From assembly GCA_018715545.1 (NCBI GenBank), contig DVLK01000099.1, positions 1-9,590 on the forward strand: a stretch of DNA of 9,590 nucleotides. Direction: 5' to 3'. A model generated the notes under the pieces. It searched no databases. It was not told where the DNA came from and saw only the letters and a list, made by a program, of their open reading frames with translations. Below, in pieces: positions 1 to 6,720 of the stretch (the first letter of the stretch is position 1; every line of letters starts with the position of its first letter). Made by a program: the position numbers and the translations under genes. Origin of the DNA: Candidatus Caccovivens faecavium (GTDB taxonomy: Bacteria > Bacillota > Clostridia > Christensenellales > UBA1242).

Positions 1-24
1 AATCAGATTTTGCTTAAACATATT

Positions 25-1188
25 CTATTTATTCTTATCATCAAGCTCTTTCGAATGAGATTTTTGCTCAGTCAAGTTATTTGCTAAGTTTGTTTCAGAT
101 ATTAAAAGATGTTTAAATAACACATCGCTTAGCTCTTTATATAGATGATTGTTTCTTACTTTGTCATCATAAAATTTTATTATATTTAATGTATCATAAC
201 AAATTAATAACTTATACGGAAGTTCATCATCATCCATATCATCCCATTCGTTAATTATACTTAGAAGATTTTTATCTTTTTTAAGCTCATGCATTAAAAA
301 ATCTTCATAATCCATCATAATTCTTGTATCAGCAGGCGTGTTTGTTTCATTTACAACTTTGCGAAGCTTTCTATATTCTTGAAAATAAAGTGCATCGCGA
401 CCAATTATGTAATTTTTTAATGATTTCGCAAATCCATCGCCACAATAAGAATTTTTCTTCATATACAAAAATGGCATACCAAGAGAATAGGTATTTAAAG
501 GATTATCATTACTACATGTTGTTAAATCTAAGATATATCTTTGTAGATTTTTATTTGAAATCGCAAATTTATCTAACCCATTGACATTGAAAAAATGAAA
601 ATGCGGAAATCCTGCCTTGTTACCAAAATATTTTTTATATAATTCATATTCCTCATCGCTTGTTGCAATAAAATCTTTATCTTTTGTAACATTATCATGT
701 TCATGCCCTGTAACATCGAATCTTTGTAACTGCAATAAATCTTCGACATCTTGATTAAGCATCAAAGACTTGAAAGAAGCAACTAAATTTTCTTTTTTTA
801 AATCAAAATCTTCTTTTGGATTTGCAGGAATTAAAGAAACTTTAAAAAGCAATCCGTCATTCGTAGGGTTTTTCTTGACAATATAGCTCTTAATTTTTAA
901 AATTTTTGGAGCTAAATGACGCTTTCCTCCATCAAAATACCCCTCCTTAACTGTTTCAACTTCTTTTGGAGTATGCAAAAAATTGTATGCCATAAAATGA
1001 GAATACTCATCTTCACTAGATAGCACTCTGATCGGATTGTTATTTTCCCATCTTGAACGATTAGGTCTATAACTTTTACCTTTGCATCCTACAAAGCTAT
1101 ATATTTTATCTTTGAGGCTAGAATCGTCCTCTTGCACAAGTTTGCAACTATAAACAACTTTACCAATCTTTTTCAATATCTCTTTCAT
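25..1188 (-). CDS. Unrecognised 387-residue protein
   Basis: I do not recognise this family. The frame could open at a GTG at 1227, but I chose the ATG at 1188 because a good promoter lies inside the longer version, so the GTG would be upstream of the transcript. The product is charged and lysine-rich, with no signal peptide or membrane segment, so it is probably cytoplasmic. Visible landmarks are GHEHD at about residues 161-165, a histidine/aromatic cluster PHFHFF at about 195-200, cysteines near 15, 35, 225, 249 and 330, an acidic stretch DDMDDDE at about 316-322, and a polar, charged C-terminal tail. The His/Cys residues could bind metal, but no known motif fits. It ends with TAG at 25-27. 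An ATG at 19-21 lies three bases further on and could start another gene leaving the window, but it has no ribosome site. It is divergent from tlyA, with 95 bp between start codons. Confidence 0.8.
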   Translation of the reverse strand: MKEILKKIGKVVYSCKLVQEDDSSLKDKIYSFVGCKGKSYRPNRSRWENNNPIRVLSSEDEYSHFMAYNFLHTPKEVETVKEGYFDGGKRHLAPKILKIKSYIVKKNPTNDGLLFKVSLIPANPKEDFDLKKENLVASFKSLMLNQDVEDLLQLQRFDVTGHEHDNVTKDKDFIATSDEEYELYKKYFGNKAGFPHFHFFNVNGLDKFAISNKNLQRYILDLTTCSNDNPLNTYSLGMPFLYMKKNSYCGDGFAKSLKNYIIGRDALYFQEYRKLRKVVNETNTPADTRIMMDYEDFLMHELKKDKNLLSIINEWDDMDDDELPYKLLICYDTLNIIKFYDDKVRNNHLYKELSDVLFKHLLISETNLANNLTEQKSHSKELDDKNK

Positions 1189-1195
1189 ATATAAT

Positions 1196-1224
1196 ATTTT
1201 ACTATAAAAAATATTTATAGTCAA
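1196..1224 (-). promoter_or_regulatory. Promoter of the 25-1188 gene, predicted leaderless
   Basis: The minus strand reads TTGACT (1219-1224), a 17-bp AT-rich spacer, then TAAAAT (1196-1201). Each box matches the sigma-A consensus at 5 of 6 positions. Only 7 nt separate the -10 box from the ATG at 1188, so transcription should begin at or one base before the start codon. No Shine-Dalgarno sequence is visible. Confidence 0.6.
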
Positions 1225-1246
1225 CACGCAAACATATAAATTTTAG

Positions 1247-1275
1247 TTGTTTCTTTTGAATGTTTATGTTATCAT
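1247..1275 (+). promoter_or_regulatory. Promoter of tlyA, extended -10, predicted leaderless
   Basis: A weak -35 box TTGTTT (1247-1252), 17-bp spacer and -10 box TATCAT (1270-1275) are preceded by TG at 1267-1268, giving the extended -10 pattern TGnTATCAT. The tlyA ATG at 1284 follows after 8 nt and there is no Shine-Dalgarno sequence. It lies back to back with the promoter of the unknown gene on the other strand; the two share a short AT-rich intergenic region. Confidence 0.5.
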
Positions 1276-1283
1276 TTTTTAGT

Positions 1284-1997
1284 ATGAAAAGATTGGACAG
1301 TTTTTTGTTTGAGCATGGCTATTATCCTTCACGCGAAAAGGCAAAGGAAGCTATCATTTCCGCCCGCGTCAAAGTGGATAACAAAGTGGTAACAAAGCCA
1401 GCTTACACCGTTGAAGATAGCGCACAAATTGAGGCATTGCCCTTTGAATTTGTGTCACGCGGTGGATTTAAACTACAAAAGGCACTTGAAGAATTTAAAG
1501 TAGATTTAAAAGGTAAGGTTGTTGTGGATATCGGCGCTTCCACTGGCGGATTTACCGATGTTTGCCTTAAAAACGGCGCAAAAAAGGTGTATGCGATTGA
1601 CACAGGCACTGACCAACTTGCCGAAAATTTAAGAAAAGATAGAAGAGTTAAGAGTTTTGAAAACACAAATTATCTAACTTTTGATAAATTTAACTTTCCT
1701 GACGCCGACATTGCCGTTATCGATGTTTCCTTTGTGAGCCTAACAAAATTCGCCGAAAAACTTTCAAAAGACTTTAACGAAATCATCGCCCTGGTTAAGC
1801 CTCAATTTGAATGCGGAAAGGACTACGCCAAAAAACACAAAGGCGTTGTGAAAGATGAAAAAATACACGAAAAAATCTTGAAAGACATCACCTTTGTCTT
1901 TTCATCTGTCGGCTTCACCCTTTCCCCAATCATCCCCTCACCCATCCTAGGTGGTGACGGCAACAAAGAATTTCTCCTGCACGCATGGAAAAGGTAA
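1284..1997 (+). CDS. tlyA: TlyA family rRNA 2'-O-methyltransferase (hemolysin A family)
   Basis: This 237-residue protein has the TlyA arrangement: an N-terminal S4 RNA-binding domain (residues 1 to about 55, starting MKRLDSFL), the linker SRGGFKL (59-64), then an FtsJ/RrmJ-like SAM-dependent methyltransferase fold. The SAM loop is DIGASTGG (82-89). Residues in the positions of the family's K-D-K-E active-site set are K63, D147 (VIDVSF), K172 (LVKPQFE) and E229 (GNKEF). Known TlyA enzymes 2'-O-methylate a 23S rRNA cytidine (C1920 in E. coli numbering), and the longer type II forms also 16S C1409; this modification affects capreomycin sensitivity. The protein is rather short and begins directly at the S4 domain, which suggests the 23S-only type I form (inference). 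The ATG at 1284 is preferred over in-frame ATGs at 1260 and 1266 because the S4 domain starts there and the promoter overlaps the earlier ones. The usual Clostridium neighbours (dxs, recN, argR) are absent. Confidence 0.93.
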   Translation: MKRLDSFLFEHGYYPSREKAKEAIISARVKVDNKVVTKPAYTVEDSAQIEALPFEFVSRGGFKLQKALEEFKVDLKGKVVVDIGASTGGFTDVCLKNGAKKVYAIDTGTDQLAENLRKDRRVKSFENTNYLTFDKFNFPDADIAVIDVSFVSLTKFAEKLSKDFNEIIALVKPQFECGKDYAKKHKGVVKDEKIHEKILKDITFVFSSVGFTLSPIIPSPILGGDGNKEFLLHAWKR

Positions 1998-2045
1998 GTA
2001 ATTCAGAGAAATGACTTAACGCAACTAAAAATGCAGAAATTATAT

Positions 2046-2079
2046 AAAAGAAGATAGATTAATCTCTATCTTCTCTTTT
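2046..2079. terminator. Shared bidirectional terminator between tlyA and the helicase gene
   Basis: AGAAGATAGA (2049-2058) pairs perfectly with TCTATCTTCT (2065-2074) around a 6-nt loop. On the plus strand it is followed by CTTTTATT and on the minus strand by TTTTATATAATTT, so it can end both convergent transcripts. The helicase stop codon (2059-2061) lies in the loop. Confidence 0.7.
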
Positions 2080-4827
2080 ATTGCTCCTCTGTCTTTCTTT
2101 AAGCGCATTAGGATTAACTTTATTTATCTCTTCAATTAACTCCCTTGAATAAACACTATAATCACCTTTTTTTATTGCTGCTCTGATTCTTTCTAAATAT
2201 GAACCCAAATTAAAACTTGAATCTATTGGTGATTTTGTACTGCTTCTTATCACAGGAGGTTCACTATTAGGACATGTTATATTTAGCGTTTTTAATGCAC
2301 TGATAATTTTTAAATCGCGGACTTTATTTTCTTCTAACAATGCATATGGATTAATTTTGTTTATTTCTTCAATTAATTCTTTTGTATAAACGCTGTAATC
2401 GCCATCTTTTATAGCTTTTCTTATTTTACTCAAATAAGAACCTAAAAGAAAACTTGAATCTATCGGTGATTTTTCTTTTTTCCCAACAATATGTGGCTCT
2501 TCATTTGGATACATTGCATTTAATGCTTTTAATCCATTTATAATTTTTAAATTATTGACATCATTTACCTCTAATAATGCATATGGGTTAATTCTATTTA
2601 TCTCTTCAATAAATTCTTTTGAATAATTACTAGTATCATTTTTCTTTAATGCTCGTCTTATTGAACCTAAATATGAGCCTAATGCAAAACTTGAATCTAT
2701 TGGCGATTTTTCATATATCTTTACAAATCGGGGTTCTTCGTTTGAATGTTTTGCAATAAGCGCTTTCAAACCATTTATTATCTTTAAATCTCTTGCCTCA
2801 TCAAATCCTAATACAGCATATGGATTAATTTTGTTTATTCTTTCTATTAATTCTTTTGAATAAATAGTATAATTATCTTTTTTTATTGCAAGTTTTATAT
2901 TAGATAAATATTTGCCTAAATTAAAACTTGAATCTATTGGTGATTTTGCATCTTGACTTACAAGGTGTGGTTCTTCATTTGGACACATTGCATTTAGAGT
3001 TTTTAATGCATTTATAATTTTCAAATCACGTGCATCATTTACACCTAATAATGCATATGGATTAATTTTGTTTATTTCTTCTATTAATTCTTTTGAAAAT
3101 TTAACGCAATCACCTTTTTTAATAGCAACCTTTATACTTGACAAATATGCACCTAAATTAAAAGACTTATCAATCAAAGATTTATCATCTTGCGATACCA
3201 TATGTGGTTCTTCATTTGGATATGCATTATTTAGTGCTATCAAACTATCTATAATCATCTTATCTCTTTGTGCGTTTGAATATTCTTGCGAATAATTAAA
3301 AACATTTGCATCAAGCGTCATTAAGTATTTTGCTACTTTCTCATTAACACTTGCTGGATTTTCTTTATAAATTGTCTTTAAGTTATTTAACCATCCTCCT
3401 AACTTTAATTCTGTTTCCTCTTCAACATAACTTACAGGCACATTTAAATTTCCAAATTTATCATAATAGCGTTTAGAGCATGCAAGCCACTTTTTAACAT
3501 CTCTGGTGTTTTCGGAAACAAACTTATCGAGTGTCCACAAAAATTTGTTGAGTTCAAGGTCGTTTCCGTCAATCTCGAAAGGAAAAATGTCTTCAATGTC
3601 ATCTCCGCCTTTTGTGCCACCCTTCTTTCCACCTTTTTTGCCTTTGTTTTTATCGGCATCATCTTGGTCATCATCAAACGCTTCAATAATCATATCTAAA
3701 CATTGAATGTTATTGACAACATCAAACACAAGAGGCTTGAAGTTTTCATCTTCTCGAACAGAAAGCACACGCCCCAATTGTTGCAAGTATATTCTCGGCG
3801 ATATGGTTGGCCTGAACATCATACACCCATCAACATCTTTGACATGTATGCCTTCGTTGAACATATCAACTGCAAGCATGATTTTCAGTTTGTCCGACTT
3901 ATCTTCTTCAAACTTTTTGATTATCTCGTTGGCGTTGTTTCTTCCATCCTTATAGGTAATTTTGTATATTTCAACATCCTTGTTAACCCTGTCGAAAAGT
4001 CCGTTTTTAATCTCGCCGATGAGCGATTCCATCCTTTCAATGTTAGGGCAAAATGCAATAAATTTGCCATTTGTTTTATTTATCTTTCTTGCAAATAGTT
4101 CGTCTAATTTCTCAGCATTTTCCGCTTGTTTTTTTGCTTTTTCAAAATCTTTTTCAAGAAGTTCCCGTTGTCTTTTATCTTTCACGCCCTTGATTTTGTC
4201 TTCAATAATGCTCAGTGTGTCGGCATAGGAATAGACCGCCATAACATAATCTGGCGTTGGTAAAACGCCTTCTCTGATAGCCTCGGTAACATTCATCCCG
4301 CGAACGATATTGTCGCCAAAAAGCTCATCACCCATATCTCTCTTTTTGTCAAGATAACGAATAGGTGTTGCGGTAACTCCCAAAACTTTGGCATTTGGAT
4401 TTGTTTTAAGAAGTGATTGTACAACTCGCCCTCTACCTTCTGCACCTAAACCATGAAATTCATCCAAAATGATATAGTCATAATCAAGAAGTCTTAAATC
4501 ATTTTCGGAGAGCGTTTTTAACTGGTCGTAGTGTGTGACAAGGATGTCCTCAAAAATCATGCCCTTATCGAAAGTCGCTTTCGTGAGCAAGTCTTTAAAT
4601 TGTTTGACGATGCCATAAAGTGGCTCTAAAACAATTGCCCTTTTATTCGTTTTTGCCACATAGTCATTGAGAAATTGAAGGATAAGATAACTCTTTCCTG
4701 TTCCCGTAGCCTGCACAATACCAACCCTATTCTCACCGCTTTCAAAAAGTGAAATTGCCTGTTGATAGGTTGGAATGTTATGCTCTTTTAAAATTCCATC
4801 TTCTAATAATTCTTTTTTCGTTTTCAT
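2059..4827 (-). CDS. SF2 DEAD/DEAH-box helicase with a helicase-associated repeat array
   Basis: This 922-residue protein is a superfamily 2 helicase related to the type III restriction (ResIII) group. Visible motifs in order are Walker A ATGTGKS (40-46), the Walker B box DEFH (122-125), motif III TATP (152-155), motif V around DMFNEGIHV (321-329) and motif VI QQLGRVL (349-355). A Lys/Gly/Asp-rich linker (about 385-410) leads to a helicase-associated (HA, PF03457-like) domain at about 447-510 that keeps LGGWL, then five 79-residue HA-like repeats (520-914). HA domains are probably nucleic-acid-binding modules; the exact role here is unknown. No nuclease or methylase domain is seen, so a restriction role is not supported. 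The ATG at 4827 is chosen over an in-frame TTG at 4875 because the latter lies inside the promoter. The gene stands alone with its own promoter and terminator. Defence or mobile-element association is possible but not shown. Confidence 0.9.
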   Translation of the reverse strand: MKTKKELLEDGILKEHNIPTYQQAISLFESGENRVGIVQATGTGKSYLILQFLNDYVAKTNKRAIVLEPLYGIVKQFKDLLTKATFDKGMIFEDILVTHYDQLKTLSENDLRLLDYDYIILDEFHGLGAEGRGRVVQSLLKTNPNAKVLGVTATPIRYLDKKRDMGDELFGDNIVRGMNVTEAIREGVLPTPDYVMAVYSYADTLSIIEDKIKGVKDKRQRELLEKDFEKAKKQAENAEKLDELFARKINKTNGKFIAFCPNIERMESLIGEIKNGLFDRVNKDVEIYKITYKDGRNNANEIIKKFEEDKSDKLKIMLAVDMFNEGIHVKDVDGCMMFRPTISPRIYLQQLGRVLSVREDENFKPLVFDVVNNIQCLDMIIEAFDDDQDDADKNKGKKGGKKGGTKGGDDIEDIFPFEIDGNDLELNKFLWTLDKFVSENTRDVKKWLACSKRYYDKFGNLNVPVSYVEEETELKLGGWLNNLKTIYKENPASVNEKVAKYLMTLDANVFNYSQEYSNAQRDKMIIDSLIALNNAYPNEEPHMVSQDDKSLIDKSFNLGAYLSSIKVAIKKGDCVKFSKELIEEINKINPYALLGVNDARDLKIINALKTLNAMCPNEEPHLVSQDAKSPIDSSFNLGKYLSNIKLAIKKDNYTIYSKELIERINKINPYAVLGFDEARDLKIINGLKALIAKHSNEEPRFVKIYEKSPIDSSFALGSYLGSIRRALKKNDTSNYSKEFIEEINRINPYALLEVNDVNNLKIINGLKALNAMYPNEEPHIVGKKEKSPIDSSFLLGSYLSKIRKAIKDGDYSVYTKELIEEINKINPYALLEENKVRDLKIISALKTLNITCPNSEPPVIRSSTKSPIDSSFNLGSYLERIRAAIKKGDYSVYSRELIEEINKVNPNALKERQRSNKREDRD
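2086..3270 (-). repeat. Five in-frame tandem repeats of exactly 237 bp (79 codons)
   Basis: Units run 3270-3034, 3033-2797, 2796-2560, 2559-2323 and 2322-2086 with no indels. The SPIDSSF motif (SLIDKSF in the first unit) recurs exactly every 237 nt (serine codon ends 3180, 2943, 2706, 2469, 2232). Other shared blocks are RDLKIINALK, PNEEPH, LGSYLxxIR and ELIEEINKINPYALL. The layout matches an HA domain, with the usual LGxW tryptophan replaced by tyrosine. The first unit is the most diverged. The last unit is followed by only eight charged residues and the stop. Confidence 0.92.
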
Positions 4828-4833
4828 AGCTTC

Positions 4834-4862
4834 ATTATAGCATATAATTTTTCTTTTGTCTA
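4834..4862 (-). promoter_or_regulatory. Promoter of the helicase gene, predicted leaderless
   Basis: The minus strand shows TAGACA (4857-4862), a 17-bp spacer and a perfect TATAAT (4834-4839) preceded by TGC, a full extended -10 element. Only 6 nt separate it from the ATG at 4827, so the expected transcription start is the A of that ATG. There is no Shine-Dalgarno sequence. Confidence 0.7.
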
Positions 4863-4912
4863 TACTCACTTTCAAAATCCATTCATATTGATTATTAAAT
4901 ATTAAAATACAT

Positions 4913-4944
4913 AAAAAAGAGGCTTTACTTAAAACCTCTTTTTT
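4913..4944 (-). terminator. Intrinsic terminator of the collagen-like gene
   Basis: AAAAAAGAGG (4913-4922) and CCTCTTTTTT (4935-4944) form a 10-bp stem with a 12-nt loop. On the minus strand it lies 11 nt after the stop codon of the collagen-like gene and ends in a T run. It also separates that gene from the helicase promoter. Confidence 0.85.
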
Positions 4945-4955
4945 GTTTAATTTAA

Positions 4956-6392
4956 TTAGGCGTCTAACCTTTTAACAGTTAAAATACAGCTGCCATTCGC
5001 CTGCACAGTGGTCGTGCCTGATGGAGTCCCCGTAGTTGTAAGTGCTAGGTCAATACTGTCGCTTGCACTGAGCGCCACGATTGCGCTTGTTGTAAGCGTT
5101 GCATTGAATGTGCCACCACCTGTTGTAGTCGTTGTCGCTGTCACTGTTGTTACAGTTGGCGCTATCGCTGTTGTGTTTTGCCTTGCCTCAGCACTGAATG
5201 TGAGTTCCGCGGTTGCTGTTAAGTCGATATTATAGAATATCTCATAAGTGCCGGCATCAGTAACAGTTAAAGCATTTGTCGCATCAGTAGTATTTAAAAG
5301 TGGCAAAGCTGTGTTAAGTTCGAGTGGAACAAAGGTGTTTGCTGTTGTGAGAGTTGGAGTTTGTGTGGCATTATTATATAATCCGCCATATGCTGCAATT
5401 CCACCGCCAGTTGCTCCCGTTGGTCCAGTTTCGCCAGTTGCTCCGGTTGGACCAGTTGCTCCCGTTGGGCCGGTTGCACCAGTAACACTTGCACCTGTCG
5501 CACCTGTTGGTCCAGTTGCACCTGTTGCACCGGTATCACCTTGGACACCTGTGTCACCGCGCGGTATGGTAAAGTTTAAAGTCAACAAATCCATTCCAGT
5601 AACACCTGACACGCTGGCATCCGTACCTGGGGTTCCAGTTGTTGTAGTGCCAACTGTCACTGTTGTGACTCCTCCTGTTGGACCAGTAGGACCGGTCGGG
5701 CCGGTCGGGCCAGTCGGACCAGTTGCTCCCGTTGGTCCAGTAGGTCCAGTAGCCCCAGTAACACTAGCCCCAGTTGCACCAGTCGGACCGGTAGGTCCAG
5801 TTACTCCTGTTGGACCTGTTATGCTAGCGCCTGTCGGACCCGTTATGCTTGCACCGGTAGGTCCAGTAGCTCCCGTTGGACCGGTGGCACCAGTAGGGCC
5901 GGTCGGACCTGTTGGTCCGGTTGGGCCGGTTGCTCCCGTCCCAGAAGCTCCTGTTGCCCCAGTTGGTCCAGTAGGCCCTGTCACACCAGTAGGACCTGTC
6001 GCGCCTGTGGCGCCTGTTCCAGATGCACCAGTTGGTCCCGTTGGACCAGTGGCTCCTGTTGCTCCCGTTGGACCGGTAGCGCCTGTCGCGCCGTTAGAGC
6101 CAGTTGGTCCAGTAGCTCCACGCGGAATAGTGAATGTTAATTCTGTAAATTCACCAACAGTTCTTGCTGAAACACTGGCATTTGTTCCAGGTGTACTTGT
6201 TACAGTTGCACCTATAAGCACTGCACCAGCTCCTGGGATACCCTGAGGACCAGTTGCACCCGTGGCTCCGGTAGCGCCTGTCGCTCCTGTTGCCCCAGTT
6301 GCGCCAACTACTGTGCGAATGGCAGGCACGCCGTTATTAACTGAGTAAATTAAAACTGGTCGACACCTGTCATTACATCTATTACAATTCAT
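4956..6392 (-). CDS. BclA-like collagen triple-helix repeat protein
   Basis: This 478-residue protein has a short Cys/Asn/Arg-rich N-terminus (MNCNRCNDRCR) without a classical signal peptide. Three Gly-X-Y tracts follow at about 30-54, 92-240 and 279-329, mostly GPT and GAT triplets. Between them are two related beta-rich modules (about 57-91 and 241-278) that share TPGTxASVS and FTIPRG. The C-terminal head (about 331-478) is Thr/Ala-rich, begins AAYGGLYNNA and resembles the globular heads of Clostridium and Bacillus BclA-type spore proteins. Such proteins form trimeric filaments on the exosporium or cell surface and are often glycosylated on the Thr of GPT/GAT; a spore-surface role here is inference. 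The ATG at 6392 is supported by the ribosome site AAGGGAG (6400-6406) seven bases upstream; a TTG at 6422 in the same frame is discarded. Confidence 0.92.
   Translation of the reverse strand: MNCNRCNDRCRPVLIYSVNNGVPAIRTVVGATGATGATGATGATGATGPQGIPGAGAVLIGATVTSTPGTNASVSARTVGEFTELTFTIPRGATGPTGSNGATGATGPTGATGATGPTGPTGASGTGATGATGPTGVTGPTGPTGATGASGTGATGPTGPTGPTGPTGATGPTGATGPTGASITGPTGASITGPTGVTGPTGPTGATGASVTGATGPTGPTGATGPTGPTGPTGPTGPTGGVTTVTVGTTTTGTPGTDASVSGVTGMDLLTLNFTIPRGDTGVQGDTGATGATGPTGATGASVTGATGPTGATGPTGATGETGPTGATGGGIAAYGGLYNNATQTPTLTTANTFVPLELNTALPLLNTTDATNALTVTDAGTYEIFYNIDLTATAELTFSAEARQNTTAIAPTVTTVTATTTTTGGGTFNATLTTSAIVALSASDSIDLALTTTGTPSGTTTVQANGSCILTVKRLDA
5406..6305 (-). repeat. Gly-X-Y coding repeat tracts of the collagen-like gene
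   Basis: Three 9-bp-type repeat tracts (6305-6231, 6119-5673 and 5558-5406) encode GPT/GAT triplets. They use varied third bases, so the DNA is degenerate although the protein is repetitive. The register is broken at recurrent sites: GASGTG twice, GASITG twice and GASVTG twice. The regions between the tracts encode the two beta-rich modules. Confidence 0.9.
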
Positions 6393-6430
6393 ATATTTTC
6401 TCCCTTGTAATTGGTCTTTCAACCTATAAA

Positions 6431-6460
6431 ATTATATTAAATTTTGCCTCATATTGTTAA
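6431..6460 (-). promoter_or_regulatory. Promoter of the collagen-like gene
   Basis: The minus strand has TTAACA (6455-6460), an 18-bp spacer and TATAAT (6431-6436). The expected start near 6424 gives a leader of about 32 nt that contains the AAGGGAG ribosome site at 6400-6406. Unlike the three promoters further left, this one makes a normal leadered mRNA. No clear spore-sigma-factor motif was recognised. Confidence 0.6.
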
Positions 6461-6674
6461 TAAACTTTAACAACATAAATAATTAAAAACCAATAATTTT
6501 ACAACGGAAGAAAACTAAATGTTTACAATGTCACACCGCCATTATTCTCCTTCTTTGATCATGTATTTTAAATTTGCTTTATTTTATCTAATATCTGTGC
6601 CATGAATGGCGATTTTATCTCTATCTATCGGCACAAATACGATTCTGGAGAATATTTTTCATTGAGTTGCCTGT
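6461..6674. other. Intergenic region without a supported gene
   Basis: No convincing gene, RNA gene or repeat is seen in this AT-rich stretch. The part at about 6584-6658 reads as a 24-codon open stretch on the minus strand (containing VFVPIDRDKIAIHGTDIR) and also as a short open frame on the plus strand from an ATG at 6602. Neither has both a start codon and a ribosome site, so this may be a gene remnant or chance. A minus-strand AAGGAG near 6550 precedes only a three-codon frame. Confidence 0.5.
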
Positions 6675-6705
6675 AAAAAAACTGCATAAAAATCATGCAG
6701 TTTTT
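6675..6705 (-). terminator. Intrinsic terminator of the surface-protein gene
   Basis: AAAAACTGCAT (6677-6687) pairs with ATGCAGTTTTT (6695-6705) around a 7-nt loop. On the minus strand the stem is followed by a run of seven T (6681-6675). It lies 15 nt downstream of the stop codon at 6721. Confidence 0.85.
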
Positions 6706-6720
6706 ATTTATTATAATCCT

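Noticed and set aside
1189..1227. GTG start at 1227 for the unknown gene
   Set aside because: The extra codons are the promoter itself, including the -35 and -10 boxes, and no ribosome site precedes the GTG.
2086..3270. CRISPR array or transposon repeats for the 237-bp periodicity
   Set aside because: The repeats are contiguous, in frame, without spacers and encode a conserved protein unit.
3444..4228. Several short frames opposite or shifted within the helicase gene
   Set aside because: They have no supported starts and overlap conserved helicase motifs in the main frame, so they are shadows.
5248..6246. Long plus-strand frame rich in APVGPV opposite the collagen-like gene
   Set aside because: It is the antisense of GPT/GAT codons, which lack stops when reversed. 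The minus-strand frame has a promoter, ribosome site, terminator and known domains.
6519..6556. Minus-strand AAGGAG followed by ATG as a small gene start
   Set aside because: The frame stops after three codons.
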